From: Methanoculleus marisnigri JR1
Lineage (GTDB): Archaea > Halobacteriota > Methanomicrobia > Methanomicrobiales > Methanoculleaceae
NCBI RefSeq assembly: GCF_000015825.1
Contig: NC_009051.1
Coordinates: 986,695-1,050,694, forward strand
Length of the DNA: 64,000 nucleotides
Direction of reading: 5' to 3'
A model generated the notes under the pieces. That model made no database searches, was not told the origin of the DNA, and was given only the letters and a program-made list of their open reading frames with translations. Numbering within the stretch: position 1 is the first letter of the stretch; each line of letters begins with the position of its first letter. Below are positions 9,493-17,757 of this stretch, in pieces. A program made the translations under genes and the position numbers.

Positions 9493-10056
9493 TCATTTCA
9501 GGATCAGTTTCTTCAGGCAGGCGTTCGGGCCGGTGTGAACGATCTCCAGTTTGGCTTTCCTGCCGGTGATCTCCTCGACTGCGCCGACGACATACCCGAA
9601 GAGCGTCTGGCAGAGCGGGCCGCCCTGATCGAGACCGTTGCGCCGGAGCGTCTGGCGGACGATGCAGTCGTGGAAGACGAGGTAGATGAACGTCTCGCCG
9701 TTCTCCTCGATGATGAACGTCTCCTTGTCTTCGGGCTTCCAGACTTCGAACGAGTACTGGCCCCGAAGCAGGTCGGAGAGTTCATGAAGCGCCCCCTCGA
9801 CGTCCTCACGTTTCTGGAAGTACTGGGCGACCTCGTGGCCGAACTTCTTCCCGGCACGGTAGGTGACCGCGTTTGCCCCGCGGCCCGCGATCTCCTCAAG
9901 CGACCTGATCACGAGGCCGTTGAGTTTCATCACGCCGTGGAGCGTCTGTTCCATCTCTCTGGGCTTGGGTGAACACTCGAGGGGAATATCCTCGGAACGA
10001 TAGACGAGATCGGAGTGAAAAGCCTCGTGCATTTCGTCGATGTATCCAGCGCTCAT
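9493..10056 (-). CDS. V4R (4-vinyl reductase-like) domain protein
   Basis: The 187-residue protein shows features of the V4R/heme-NO-like small-molecule-binding fold: a helical N-terminal region with RGANAVTYRAGKKFGHEVAQ, a central block FIYLVFHDCIVRQTLRRNG, and the C-terminal ending LCQTLFGYVVGAVEEITGR, then IVHTGPNACLKKLIL. V4R domains bind small ligands in sensory or tetrapyrrole-related proteins. It lies between ferredoxin and hydrogenase small-subunit genes, with a one-base overlap with the ferredoxin stop. A ligand-sensing or assembly role for the hydrogenase is an inference. Confidence 0.7.
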   Translation of the reverse strand: MSAGYIDEMHEAFHSDLVYRSEDIPLECSPKPREMEQTLHGVMKLNGLVIRSLEEIAGRGANAVTYRAGKKFGHEVAQYFQKREDVEGALHELSDLLRGQYSFEVWKPEDKETFIIEENGETFIYLVFHDCIVRQTLRRNGLDQGGPLCQTLFGYVVGAVEEITGRKAKLEIVHTGPNACLKKLILK

Positions 10057-10298
10057 CAGACCACCTTCCGAAGCATTTCACAGACCTTGATGTCGATGTA
10101 GTGTCTCCGGGCAGCGTAGATGCCCCGGTGCTCGAGTGCCTGAGCCGGGCAGATCTCGTGGCAGGAAAGGCATCCCATGCAATTGTTCGGCCTGACCGCG
10201 ACACTTATGTTGTCCTGGAGTTCGTACACGTGCATCGGGCAGTCCTTGACACAGAGACCGCACCCGACGCACGCGTCCTTATCCACATGTATCTCCAT
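10056..10298 (-). CDS. Double [4Fe-4S] ferredoxin
   Basis: This 80-residue protein has two perfect CxxCxxCxxxC motifs: C10-C13-C16-C20 and C40-C43-C46-C50. It would hold two [4Fe-4S] clusters and shuttle electrons. It is the first gene after a clear TATA box and is directly coupled to the V4R and hydrogenase genes, so it is the likely electron carrier or fixed relay subunit of this hydrogenase. The C-terminal extension of about 27 residues beyond the second motif is longer than in minimal ferredoxins and may dock to a partner. Confidence 0.92.
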   Translation of the reverse strand: MEIHVDKDACVGCGLCVKDCPMHVYELQDNISVAVRPNNCMGCLSCHEICPAQALEHRGIYAARRHYIDIKVCEMLRKVV

Positions 10299-10335
10299 TG
10301 CGTGCCTCAGAAGGTGATTAACACTTCCTGCTATT

Positions 10336-10346
10336 AAAAGTATATA
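10336..10346 (-). promoter_or_regulatory. TATA box for the ferredoxin-V4R-hydrogenase transcript
   Basis: The 345-bp gap 10299-10643 between this transcript and minD contains AAAAGTATATA, read on the minus strand as a TATA element about 40 bases upstream of the ferredoxin ATG. This splits the hydrogenase-linked block into two probable transcripts. The rest of the gap, up to the minD stop, shows no convincing gene. Confidence 0.6.
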
Positions 10347-10643
10347 GTTTGTTCGCTAAGAGGATCCATCATGCAGAAGAATATTTCGGATTTTATGCAA
10401 TTTGATTCTACTTGCGGACTGTACGGGCCGTTTCAGGGTTTGCAGATAAAATAACCGCGCACCTGTGCCGCCGGCAGCGACCGGTCGCGGAGAGTGACCG
10501 ATCCGAATAGTCTTTCTTCTCGATGCATCATGCCAGCCGGAACCGGCGTTTGCACGGCTCACTAGCCGTTGCTTCCCGTGCGCCGGGACGCTACGTGCGA
10601 AAAAGGCGGTAATGAGCGTGATAGACCTTGCCGGCCTCAAAAA

Positions 10644-11432
10644 TCACGCTCTCGCCCGGAAGAGGGCGCGGGCGAGCCGGTCGACAAAGCCTTCACTGGT
10701 ACCCTGCGTCTCTTCCTCGGCATACTCGATGCCGGCTACGTCGGCGGAGAGGCGTTTGAAGGCACGGGATGCGCTGGACGTCGGGTACTTCACCACGATC
10801 GGCGACCTCCCGGCAGATGCGCGCCGGATGTTCGGGTCCTCCGGGATGATCCCGAGCACCCGGACCCCGAGGAGTTTCTCCATCTGTGCGCTGTTGAAGT
10901 CGTTCCCGGTGGCCGCGACCCGGTTGATGATCGCCCCTTCGATGTGCCCGCCGACGGTCTCGGTCAGGATCTTTGTCTTCAAGGAGTCGACAATCGAGGA
11001 GATCTCGGGGTTCACGACGAGAATCACCCCGTCGGCAATCGTCAGCGGGATGACGCCGTCCCTGCTGATCCCTGCAGGAGCATCCAGGATCAGGATGTCG
11101 AACTCGCTCACGAGGTCGGTCATGATGTCCTTGAGCCGGTCGGGGTTCGACTGCTGGAAGCCCTGCAGAGAGAGACCGCACGGCACGACCTTCACGCCGA
11201 ACGGTCCGTCGTAGATGGCGTCCCGGACGCGCGCTTTGCCTGCCAGCACCTCGTGCAGGGTCACCGGCAGGTTTTCAAGCCCGAGAATGAGCCCGAGATT
11301 CGCCATTCCGACGTCGGCATCCAGAATGCATGTCTTCTTCCCGTATTGGGCAAGCATAGGGCCCAGATTTGCTGTGACCGTCGTTTTGCCGGTACCGCCC
11401 TTACCGGACGCAATCGTGTATACTTTTACCAT
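10644..11432 (-). CDS. minD: MinD/ParA-family ATPase
   Basis: The 262-residue protein begins with the deviant Walker A motif KGGTGKTT at residues 11-18, followed by CILDADVGMANLGLILG (the switch region) and DILILDAPAGIS, all standard for MinD/ParA ATPases. Family members dimerise with ATP and often act on membranes to position complexes. The C terminus has a charged, possibly amphipathic helix (FVDRLARALFRARA) that could touch the membrane. It lies downstream of a membrane-anchored roadblock gene and a DUF2226 gene. No MinE or MinC is nearby, so a positioning or assembly role for the hydrogenase system is inferred rather than division-site control. Confidence 0.88.
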   Translation of the reverse strand: MVKVYTIASGKGGTGKTTVTANLGPMLAQYGKKTCILDADVGMANLGLILGLENLPVTLHEVLAGKARVRDAIYDGPFGVKVVPCGLSLQGFQQSNPDRLKDIMTDLVSEFDILILDAPAGISRDGVIPLTIADGVILVVNPEISSIVDSLKTKILTETVGGHIEGAIINRVAATGNDFNSAQMEKLLGVRVLGIIPEDPNIRRASAGRSPIVVKYPTSSASRAFKRLSADVAGIEYAEEETQGTSEGFVDRLARALFRARA

Positions 11433-11464
11433 GTAATCACTCGCTGTTTTTGATCTTTCCGGTC

Positions 11465-11986
11465 TTACACCCAGTGCTGCAGGGTTTCCCGGATATCCTG
11501 TTCGAGTGCGTTCATCTGTTCGTCGGAGAGATGCTCCGAAGAGTGGGCGATGCCGACCACCGTCTCCCCGCGGTAGGGGACACCGAGGAGTTCCACTCCT
11601 TCTTCGTCGTGCAGTCTTCCCTCCGAGTAGAGGTGACTGTAGCGTGCGGCCTCGTCCTCGCTGCCGGGCTTCGTCGAGCCGATCAGGAGACCGTCTGCGG
11701 CCGCCAGCGTCAGGGATGCAAGGCTGTATTTTTCGCTGATTGCACCGAGCGTCTCCTCAAGGTTTCCCGTCTTCTTGGGATCGATAACCTCGAGGGGAGG
11801 CGTGGAGACGGGCGCCGTGATATCCGGGCCCGAAGAAGTCTTCGGCGTTACTGAAGCCTCTGGAGAATCCTGCCTTTTGATTGCCCGGGAGATCTCCGCA
11901 AGGTAGTATGTAATACCGGCAAAACCGACTACCGTCATTATCGTGAGGAGGATGAGGAAAAACTGGATAGTACCTGTTGAATCCAT
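11465..11986 (-). CDS. Membrane-anchored roadblock-like protein
   Basis: The 173-residue protein has one N-terminal transmembrane helix (residues ~8-29, FFLILLTIMTVVGFAGITYY), a low-complexity linker (~40-65), and a C-terminal domain of roadblock-like pattern (LEETLGAISEKYSLASLTLA, then DGLLIGSTKPGSEDEAARY). The fold call for the last domain is moderate. It could anchor partner roadblock proteins and the MinD ATPase at the cell membrane. It is separated from DUF2226 by 19 bases and from minD by 32 bases, so these are probably one transcript. Confidence 0.68.
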   Translation of the reverse strand: MDSTGTIQFFLILLTIMTVVGFAGITYYLAEISRAIKRQDSPEASVTPKTSSGPDITAPVSTPPLEVIDPKKTGNLEETLGAISEKYSLASLTLAAADGLLIGSTKPGSEDEAARYSHLYSEGRLHDEEGVELLGVPYRGETVVGIAHSSEHLSDEQMNALEQDIRETLQHWV

Positions 11987-12005
11987 TCTGTTACCATCTC
12001 CTGAA

Positions 12006-12638
12006 TTAGGTCTCTTGGTCCTTGATGAGGTGATCGAGGTGAATCTTTTTGAGCATGTCCTTGCAGTTTACTTTGAAACTGCCGACCAGTTGCTCGACGT
12101 CCATCTCTTCCATGTTCTGGACGAGCGTATCGATCTCGTCACCTCCTGGTTGAGACGCCTCGGCCGTCTCCTGCGCGGGTTTCACTCCCGGCATGGGGAT
12201 ATGATGCACTTCTGCGGCCGGTTCCGGACGACGCCTGGATGAAGATGCCGCACCGGCACCCTTCTGTCCTGTAGGCGGCGTCGCTCCGCCCGGAGCCCCT
12301 CTCCCTGCCGACGACCGTCCCGGTTTTCCGGGAACCCCGGTCGCGAACGGGGGATTGAACTCCAGGGCGAGCTGTACCTGCTCGGGCGTCAGAAGGTTCA
12401 GTTCTGCCGCCACCTCGTCCTCTTCGCCCTCCAGCACCGTGTCAAGTGCATGCTGCCCCTTTGTGCCCCCATATTCGGCAAGCACGACAAGACCTTCGTT
12501 CAGCACAAAGGTAGCACTCTCGTTGCCAAGGACGATCGTGCAGATCCCGGTAAACTGTGCTGAGCTCATCTCTTCTTTCAGCGCACGGGCTGTCGTGGAC
12601 TTGATAAGACGATGGAACCGACCGCGTGGCAGTTGCAT
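12006..12638 (-). CDS. DUF2226 domain protein with proline/glycine-rich linker
   Basis: The 210-residue protein has an N-terminal DUF2226-type domain (residues ~1-115, with FTGICTIVLGNESATFVLNEG), a proline/glycine/alanine-rich linker (~115-165), and a short acidic/basic helical tail (IDTLVQNMEEMDVEQLVGSF, then KDMLKKIHLDHLIKD). DUF2226 has no established function as far as I know. The domain recurs in the last gene of this block (6167-6838), which frames the cluster. It is probably the first gene of the minD transcript, given the TATA box just upstream. Confidence 0.7.
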   Translation of the reverse strand: MQLPRGRFHRLIKSTTARALKEEMSSAQFTGICTIVLGNESATFVLNEGLVVLAEYGGTKGQHALDTVLEGEEDEVAAELNLLTPEQVQLALEFNPPFATGVPGKPGRSSAGRGAPGGATPPTGQKGAGAASSSRRRPEPAAEVHHIPMPGVKPAQETAEASQPGGDEIDTLVQNMEEMDVEQLVGSFKVNCKDMLKKIHLDHLIKDQET

Positions 12639-12675
12639 TCAGACAACTTTAGTTCAGTGGTATAACATAAATCTT

Positions 12676-12686
12676 GTTATTTATAC
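12676..12686 (-). promoter_or_regulatory. TATA box for the DUF2226-roadblock-minD transcript
   Basis: The minus strand reads GTATAAATAAC about 40 bases upstream of the DUF2226 ATG, within an AT-rich spacer after the maturation protease gene. It is a good match to archaeal TATA boxes and supports a separate promoter for the minD group. Confidence 0.62.
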
Positions 12687-12739
12687 TCTCCATAGGAGAA
12701 CCTGGTACACAAAAATTCGAATGGTACGGTGACTCCTAT

Positions 12740-13216
12740 CTATGATCGCATCCCCTGATCCCCGATCCACTCCCGGAGGATGGTGAGGATCTTCTGTTCG
12801 GCAACCCGGATTCCCTCTTCGACCGCAGGGTCGATATCCCTGCTGAACGCCTGGATCTCGCCCACTTCAATCCCGACGGTCACGATCTCTCCGGCGTACC
12901 CGAGTTCGCGGGCGATCGTCACCACCTCACCGATCCCGATGTCGTGGAGCGCGTATGCCGGGAGGTCCCAGGACGGCGGAACCTCAAACGTGAGGACTTC
13001 CCCGGTACGGTCGCCGATACCCGTCATCGCATCGACGATCACCACCCTCTCGTAGCCTTCCATCAGCGGGATCAGGCCGAATCCGCCGGTGCCGCCGTCG
13101 ATTGCCTCCACTCCGGGGAATCTCCCTTCAAAGAGGCGCATCACCGAGATCCCCGCCCCGTCGTTTCCCATGAAGGGGTTCCCGCACCCGATGATACATA
13201 CCCGGTTCTTCTGCAT
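12740..13216 (-). CDS. Hydrogenase maturation protease (HycI/HyaD family)
   Basis: The 158-residue protein matches the family in length and motifs: IIGCGNPFMGNDGAGISV (first metal-binding acid), RVVIVDAMTGIGDRTGEV (second acid), and the LHDIG histidine block (YALHDIGIGEVV). These enzymes cut the C-terminal peptide from the hydrogenase large subunit after nickel insertion. The large subunit at 7201-8568 has such a peptide, making it the likely substrate. It heads the hydrogenase block and is divergent from the ATP-grasp gene. Confidence 0.9.
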   Translation of the reverse strand: MQKNRVCIIGCGNPFMGNDGAGISVMRLFEGRFPGVEAIDGGTGGFGLIPLMEGYERVVIVDAMTGIGDRTGEVLTFEVPPSWDLPAYALHDIGIGEVVTIARELGYAGEIVTVGIEVGEIQAFSRDIDPAVEEGIRVAEQKILTILREWIGDQGMRS

Positions 13217-13307
13217 GGTACCTACCGGTTATATCCGGCAAGGTACAAAATGGTACTGAAAACCCCCTGACCGTGAACTGCTGTTCCGGGAGCGGGATGT
13301 GAGGCGC

Positions 13308-14102
13308 ATGATCCACATCGTACCAAAACCGACCGATACGCCGGACGACAACTCGACCGGCGCTGTTATGCGGGAGCTGGAGAGGGCCGGTGCCCGATAC
13401 GGGGTTCTCGATCTCGGCGCAGTCGACCCCCTCGATTCCGGACTTGAGAACGAACTCATCTGGGTCTGCGGTATCCGGCAGGACGGGCACCAGTTCGAGA
13501 CCTTAAACGTGCTCTCGCTCCATAACCGGGTGATCAACACGCCCGAAAGCATCGTTGCCTGCGCATCCAAGGTGATGACGACGGCACTCCTCCTCGCAAA
13601 CAATGTGAGGACGCCGGAGACGGCCTACATGCAGTCGGAGGAGCAGGCGCGGAAATTTCTCCTGCGGCACGGAAAAGTCGTCTATAAGCCGCTGTATGGG
13701 TATGACGGAAACGGCATCCGGCTCGTGACGGAGCCGGGGGAACTCGGCCCGGGGCCCTGGTACCTGCAGGAGTACGTGAAAAACGACCGGGACTTCCGCG
13801 TCTTCGTCCTCGGCGGCGAGGCCGTCGGTGCGATAGCCCGGGTCTCCGATACCCTGATGCACAATATCCACCAGGGCGGGACCGGGATGCCGGTCGCGAT
13901 CGACGAGGAGATGCGCGCCACTGCCGATGCGGCGGCGGCGGCGATCGGGATCGACTACTGCGGCGTCGATCTCCTCCGTGACCGGGACGGCTACACGGTC
14001 CTCGAGGTGAACGGGACGCCGAACTGGCACTGCATGGCGGCACCCATCCCGGAGCTGCTCGCTCGATACCTCATCGAGCGCGAACGCGAGATGCGTGCCT
14101 GA
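13308..14102 (+). CDS. ATP-grasp ligase, RimK family
   Basis: The 264-residue protein has an ATP-grasp fold: KVVYKPLYGYDGNGIRLV (phosphate-binding loop), WYLQEYVKNDRDFRVFVLGG, and the metal-binding end GVDLLRDRDGYTVLEVNGTPN. This matches RimK-type amino-acid ligases. In methanogens this family includes MptN and CofF, which add glutamate to tetrahydromethanopterin or F420, but I cannot decide the substrate. ATG 13308 was chosen; a GTG nine bases upstream is possible. A TATA-like GTTATATC at about 13228-13235 lies in the divergent gap shared with the maturation protease gene. Confidence 0.8.
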   Translation: MIHIVPKPTDTPDDNSTGAVMRELERAGARYGVLDLGAVDPLDSGLENELIWVCGIRQDGHQFETLNVLSLHNRVINTPESIVACASKVMTTALLLANNVRTPETAYMQSEEQARKFLLRHGKVVYKPLYGYDGNGIRLVTEPGELGPGPWYLQEYVKNDRDFRVFVLGGEAVGAIARVSDTLMHNIHQGGTGMPVAIDEEMRATADAAAAAIGIDYCGVDLLRDRDGYTVLEVNGTPNWHCMAAPIPELLARYLIEREREMRA

Positions 14103-14146
14103 GGAGAGGGGAGGGGGGCGGAGGGCTTTCGCACCCGCGTGCGTTC

Positions 14147-14431
14147 CTACTGGAGATACTCTATCTCTTTCAAGGTCTTCTCTGCAAGTTCCTTCATCCT
14201 GGCGGAGATCCGGCCGGATGACGAGAACTCCACATCCTTCATGGCATTCGCAAGTTCCGTGCCGAGCACGAATATTGCGTACTTATGTTCCATCTTGCTC
14301 TTATGCACCTGAGAAGGGTCTATCTTCAACGCGTAATATTGTGAAAATTTCAGTTCCTGGTTCTGCAACTCAAAAAAGTCTTTAATCTCAGTAAGAATCC
14401 CATGTAAGGCTATTAACTCTTCCTTGTGCAT
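14147..14431 (-). CDS. UPF0058 family protein
   Basis: The 94-residue protein reads MHKEELIALHGILTEIKDFF and continues with a mostly helical sequence (KIDPSQVHKSKMEHKYAIFVLG). It matches the archaeal UPF0058 family, whose function is not established to my knowledge. The ATG at 14431 was preferred over one 17 codons upstream because the family begins at MHKEEL and the longer version would run into the TATA tract. It lies downstream of dnaG on the same strand with its own promoter. Confidence 0.82.
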   Translation of the reverse strand: MHKEELIALHGILTEIKDFFELQNQELKFSQYYALKIDPSQVHKSKMEHKYAIFVLGTELANAMKDVEFSSSGRISARMKELAEKTLKEIEYLQ

Positions 14432-14462
14432 ATTCTCTCCCAGAGATAAAAATGGTGGATGT

Positions 14463-14476
14463 AAATATATATAAAT
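14463..14476 (-). promoter_or_regulatory. TATA box for the UPF0058 gene
   Basis: An AT tract, AAATATATATAAAT, lies about 32 bases upstream of the UPF0058 ATG and just beyond the dnaG stop. The minus-strand reading ATTTATATATATTT is a strong TATA candidate. Confidence 0.65.
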
Positions 14477-14494
14477 TTGCACCCGGGATAACCG

Positions 14495-15721
14495 TCACCC
14501 TATCTTTATGAGCCTGATGGAGAGCGGGCGCTTTATTATCCCCTTAAAGTCCCGGGCAGCCACGAACTCGATGTCCCTCCCCCCGAGTTGATCGAGGAGT
14601 TTCTGGTCGATGATCCGATCGACGACGAGCCCTTCGACGTCGCCGTTCAGGTTCTGGAGTGCGCCCTCGACGTCGGTTGCGTTGGATTCCAGGAGGACGG
14701 TGTAATCCGGGGAGAGGAACCGCGCAATCTTTTTGTCCCGGACGTCGGCCATGTGCTCCCCGAGCGTCGAGGGGGGCTTTGAATCCCATTCCCGGCGTGG
14801 CGGCCGCTCGCCTTCGCTTGTCCTTCCGGCACCGGCAGGAGCCCGCACCTCGGCGGGGGCCGCACTCGGAGGCAACCGCTCGACGTTCTCCTCGGCGGGA
14901 GGCTGGTCGATGATCCCCACTGCAGGCACTTTGTTCCGGAGCGCCTTGACGATCTCTTTGCGGCTCATCTCCTCGACGCTCTTTCCCCGGGGACTGTAGG
15001 CCACGAAGTCGATCTCGGCGACCTGGAGGAGTTCGCGGAGGATCAATTCTCCGCCCCGGTCGCCGTCGAGCAGGGTCGTCGCGGTCTTCTGCGAACAGAG
15101 ATCGATGATGATGCGCGGAACGTTGGTTCCTTCGACCGCAACGGCATTTTTGATCCCGTAGCGCAGCAGGTTGATGACGTCGGCCCGTCCTTCGACGATG
15201 ATGATGGCGTCGGAGTCTATGACGTTCGGCCCCGCGTGCACCTTTTCTTCGCCGAGGTACTCGAGTTTCTCGATCCTGATGGCTTCCCTGACCTCGTCGA
15301 GCAGATCGTCGCTGTTGATGGAGCCCTCGTCGAAGTCCTCGAGAAGGAGTTCTTTGGCGCGTTCGACGATCTTGCGCCGTTTGGTCACCCGGATGTCTTC
15401 GATGCGGTCGACCCTCACGTGCGCCGTGCACGGCCCGACCCGGTCGATCGTTTCGAGCGACGAGGCGAGGAGCGCGGTCTCCGCCCGGTCGAGTGAAGAC
15501 GAGATGAGTATCACGCCTTTTGTCTCTCCTCGTTTCGTGGTGATCTGGACATCGATCCGGCCGACGCGGCCGGTTCTCTGTAAATCGCGCAGGTCGAGGT
15601 CTTCGCCGAGCAACCCCTCGGTCTGGCCGAAGATGGCGCCCACCACGTCGGGCTTGTCGACCACCCCCTCGATCTGCAGGATAAGATGAATGAGATACTT
15701 TGTTGTATCCGGTGAATACAT
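14495..15721 (-). CDS. dnaG: Archaeal DnaG primase-like protein
   Basis: The 408-residue protein begins MYSPDTTKYLIHLILQIEG, like other archaeal DnaG proteins. It has the archaeal N-terminal domain (EGLLGEDLDLRDLQRTGRVGR) and a central Toprim domain (SDAIIIVEGRADVINLLRYG, then TTLLDGDRGGELIL). A proline-rich linker (~280-320) precedes a C-terminal domain of unclear role. Archaeal DnaG is associated mainly with the exosome (RNA binding) and has some primase activity. The gene is preceded by its own TATA box. Confidence 0.94.
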   Translation of the reverse strand: MYSPDTTKYLIHLILQIEGVVDKPDVVGAIFGQTEGLLGEDLDLRDLQRTGRVGRIDVQITTKRGETKGVILISSSLDRAETALLASSLETIDRVGPCTAHVRVDRIEDIRVTKRRKIVERAKELLLEDFDEGSINSDDLLDEVREAIRIEKLEYLGEEKVHAGPNVIDSDAIIIVEGRADVINLLRYGIKNAVAVEGTNVPRIIIDLCSQKTATTLLDGDRGGELILRELLQVAEIDFVAYSPRGKSVEEMSRKEIVKALRNKVPAVGIIDQPPAEENVERLPPSAAPAEVRAPAGAGRTSEGERPPRREWDSKPPSTLGEHMADVRDKKIARFLSPDYTVLLESNATDVEGALQNLNGDVEGLVVDRIIDQKLLDQLGGRDIEFVAARDFKGIIKRPLSIRLIKIG

Positions 15722-15742
15722 GGAGTTTTGCCCCCTTTAGTA

Positions 15743-15752
15743 TGTATAAATC
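15743..15752 (-). promoter_or_regulatory. TATA box for dnaG
   Basis: The minus strand shows ATTTATACAT about 22-32 bases upstream of the dnaG ATG, implying a very short or absent leader. The rest of the 259-bp gap to UPF0235 (to 15980) is AT-rich and holds no convincing gene or RNA that I can identify. Confidence 0.6.
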
Positions 15753-15980
15753 TGATTGCCGCACCCCACGCGGGTTTTGATCTGCGCGGACGTACAGGTT
15801 AGTCATATATCTAGGGTGCAATTACTTAAATCAGATGGCGGTCCCGACGCAAGATTTTTTAAAGGATATGTCGAAAATTAAGTTCCTGTAAAGCAGCGTT
15901 TTGACAAACCCTGCTGTATCGTTCTCTCAAGGCCAAAGTAGTCCTGTTCCGGGTGTTTTGTTTTTCCCGCCCGAATCGGG

Positions 15981-16298
15981 TCATGCATCGGCGGCGTTCA
16001 GGCGCACGAGAGCATGCGATTTCGATACGCCGGCGATTGCTACGGTCTTTGAGGAAGACGTGTGTCCGGTGATTATGCTCACGTCGGCGCGGGGCACGCC
16101 GAACGTCTCCGCGAGAAGGTCGGTGATAGCGCGGTTTGCTTTTCCGCCGACGGCGGGGGCCGCGATCTGGCACTTAATACTCTTGCGCCATTCGTTGTAA
16201 CCCGCCGGAAACGAGGAGCGCTTTGCACCCGCCGTGACGTCGAGCGTGATAGTCACCCCGTGCGAGGTTTCGGCGACGGCATCGGCATAGGTGTCCAT
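15981..16298 (-). CDS. UPF0235 (DUF167, YggU-like) protein
   Basis: The 105-residue protein contains the family block CQIAAPAVGGKANRAITDLL followed by DVSIITGHTSSSKTVAIAG. UPF0235 proteins are small, widely conserved and of unproven function. It stands alone between dnaG and pyrC on the minus strand. The 205-bp gap upstream (16299-16503) contains CCTATAAGG at about 16466, which might be a promoter, but nothing else recognisable. Confidence 0.85.
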   Translation of the reverse strand: MDTYADAVAETSHGVTITLDVTAGAKRSSFPAGYNEWRKSIKCQIAAPAVGGKANRAITDLLAETFGVPRADVSIITGHTSSSKTVAIAGVSKSHALVRLNAADA

Positions 16299-16503
16299 GA
16301 GAATAGTCCTCTCGAAAGGATGTCGCCCGACACTAACGATCGGTGTTCACAGGTGGCTTGTGCCGTACCTCACCCGATCGAACCCATATGTCGGGCGTGC
16401 CTGTCGCGCACCTGGGTTGTCCCGCGGATCATGTCCGGGCGTCTCGCCAGATGATCACCCGGGGACCTATAAGGTGCGCTTTATCGGCTCTGTATTATTT
16501 ATT

Positions 16504-17757
16504 TTACAAGGGTAAATATCCTCGCCCGGGATACCACACCGGACGCTCCTCCCGGAGATCGCCGTGGGCGTAGGCCCGCGTTCCCCCGACGATCACCTCC
16601 TCCGGGAAGACCGCTTCGAGCCCCTCGAACGGCGACCAGCCGCACTTTGTATGGAGACGCGAGGCGTCGATCCGGGTGATCTCGTCCGGGTAGAGGGCAT
16701 AGTCCGCCCGGTCGCCCGGCTCGAATCCCGCGTGCGGGATGCCGAGGATGGCTGCAGGCTTCCACGACGTCTTCTCGATCACCGAGGCGAGGGTGATCCG
16801 CCCACTCTGCACCGCCGCCATCAGGAGCGGCACCATCGTCTCGACACCGGGGATGCCGGAGGGGGCGGTCTCGAACGGCACGGACTTCTCTGGAACCGTG
16901 TGCGGGGCGTGATCGGAGGCGACGACGTCTATCCTGTCCCAACACGACCAGAGATCGCGCCGGGTCTTCTCGTCCCTGAGCGGCGGGTTCACCCGGGCCC
17001 GGGTGTCGTCCGGATCGAAGTTATCGTGCGAGAGGAAGAGGTGGTGCGGCGTCACCTCCACCGTACCGCGCGCGGCCCTGACCGAGGCGGCGGTGCTGAG
17101 GTGGCAGAAGTGGAGTTGCATCCCTGCCGGGGCGAGGCCGGCGATCTTTTGCACGGCGCGCGCCTCACCGGCGCCGGACCGTGCGCGGTCGTGATCGGCG
17201 AGCGTCGCCGGCGCCGGCCCAGAGACCTCCTCGGCGTGGATGGTCACGAGCCCTTCGAGGGCGTGGATGCGGTCAAACAACCCTCTGAGCGTCTCCGCAT
17301 CGAGCCCCTCACCGTAGCTCGACGGAGCGGCGAAGGTCTCCCCGAATGCCATTGCGCCGGCACGGCACATCCCGGCCAGATCGGCGTCCGGCACAACGGC
17401 TGCGTTCACCGCGAACCCGCATACCGCCCGCTCCTCCGCCTCGCGGACGCGTGCCCGGAGGAGTTCGGGCGTGGTGATGGGGGGGACGGTGTTCGGCTGG
17501 TCGACGACGACCGTCACCCCGCCGGCGACCGCGCTCGTCGTGCCCGTCCGCCAGTCCTCCTTCCCGGCCTGCACCCCTCCCCGCATGTGGACGTGCATGT
17601 CGACCGCACCCGGAAGGCAGGTATACCCGGTGCAGTCGATCGTCTCGTCGGCACGAACCGCCGCGCCGACGTGCCGGACGAGGCCGTCGGCGACGGCGAT
17701 ATCGGCGCGCCGCCCCGTCGGGAGCGTCACGTTCCGGAGCACGATATCGGCGGTCAC
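16504..17757 (-). CDS. pyrC: Dihydroorotase
   Basis: The 417-residue protein has the amidohydrolase metal motif GAVDMHVHMRGG (H55, H57), the HAEEV and LHFCHLSTAASV blocks, and the late DHAPHTVPEKSVPFE loop of dihydroorotases. It would close carbamoyl-aspartate to dihydroorotate. The usual bridging carboxylated lysine is not evident; the corresponding block reads AMAFGETFAAPSS, with a glutamate nearby. GTG at 17757 was chosen because it overlaps the upstream stop (GTGA) and gives the family N terminus MTADIVLRN. Confidence 0.9.
   Translation of the reverse strand: MTADIVLRNVTLPTGRRADIAVADGLVRHVGAAVRADETIDCTGYTCLPGAVDMHVHMRGGVQAGKEDWRTGTTSAVAGGVTVVVDQPNTVPPITTPELLRARVREAEERAVCGFAVNAAVVPDADLAGMCRAGAMAFGETFAAPSSYGEGLDAETLRGLFDRIHALEGLVTIHAEEVSGPAPATLADHDRARSGAGEARAVQKIAGLAPAGMQLHFCHLSTAASVRAARGTVEVTPHHLFLSHDNFDPDDTRARVNPPLRDEKTRRDLWSCWDRIDVVASDHAPHTVPEKSVPFETAPSGIPGVETMVPLLMAAVQSGRITLASVIEKTSWKPAAILGIPHAGFEPGDRADYALYPDEITRIDASRLHTKCGWSPFEGLEAVFPEEVIVGGTRAYAHGDLREERPVWYPGRGYLPL

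Noticed and set aside
16340-16480. A possible structured RNA between UPF0235 and pyrC
   Set aside because: No cloverleaf, C/D or H/ACA features could be drawn; only scattered GC pairing.
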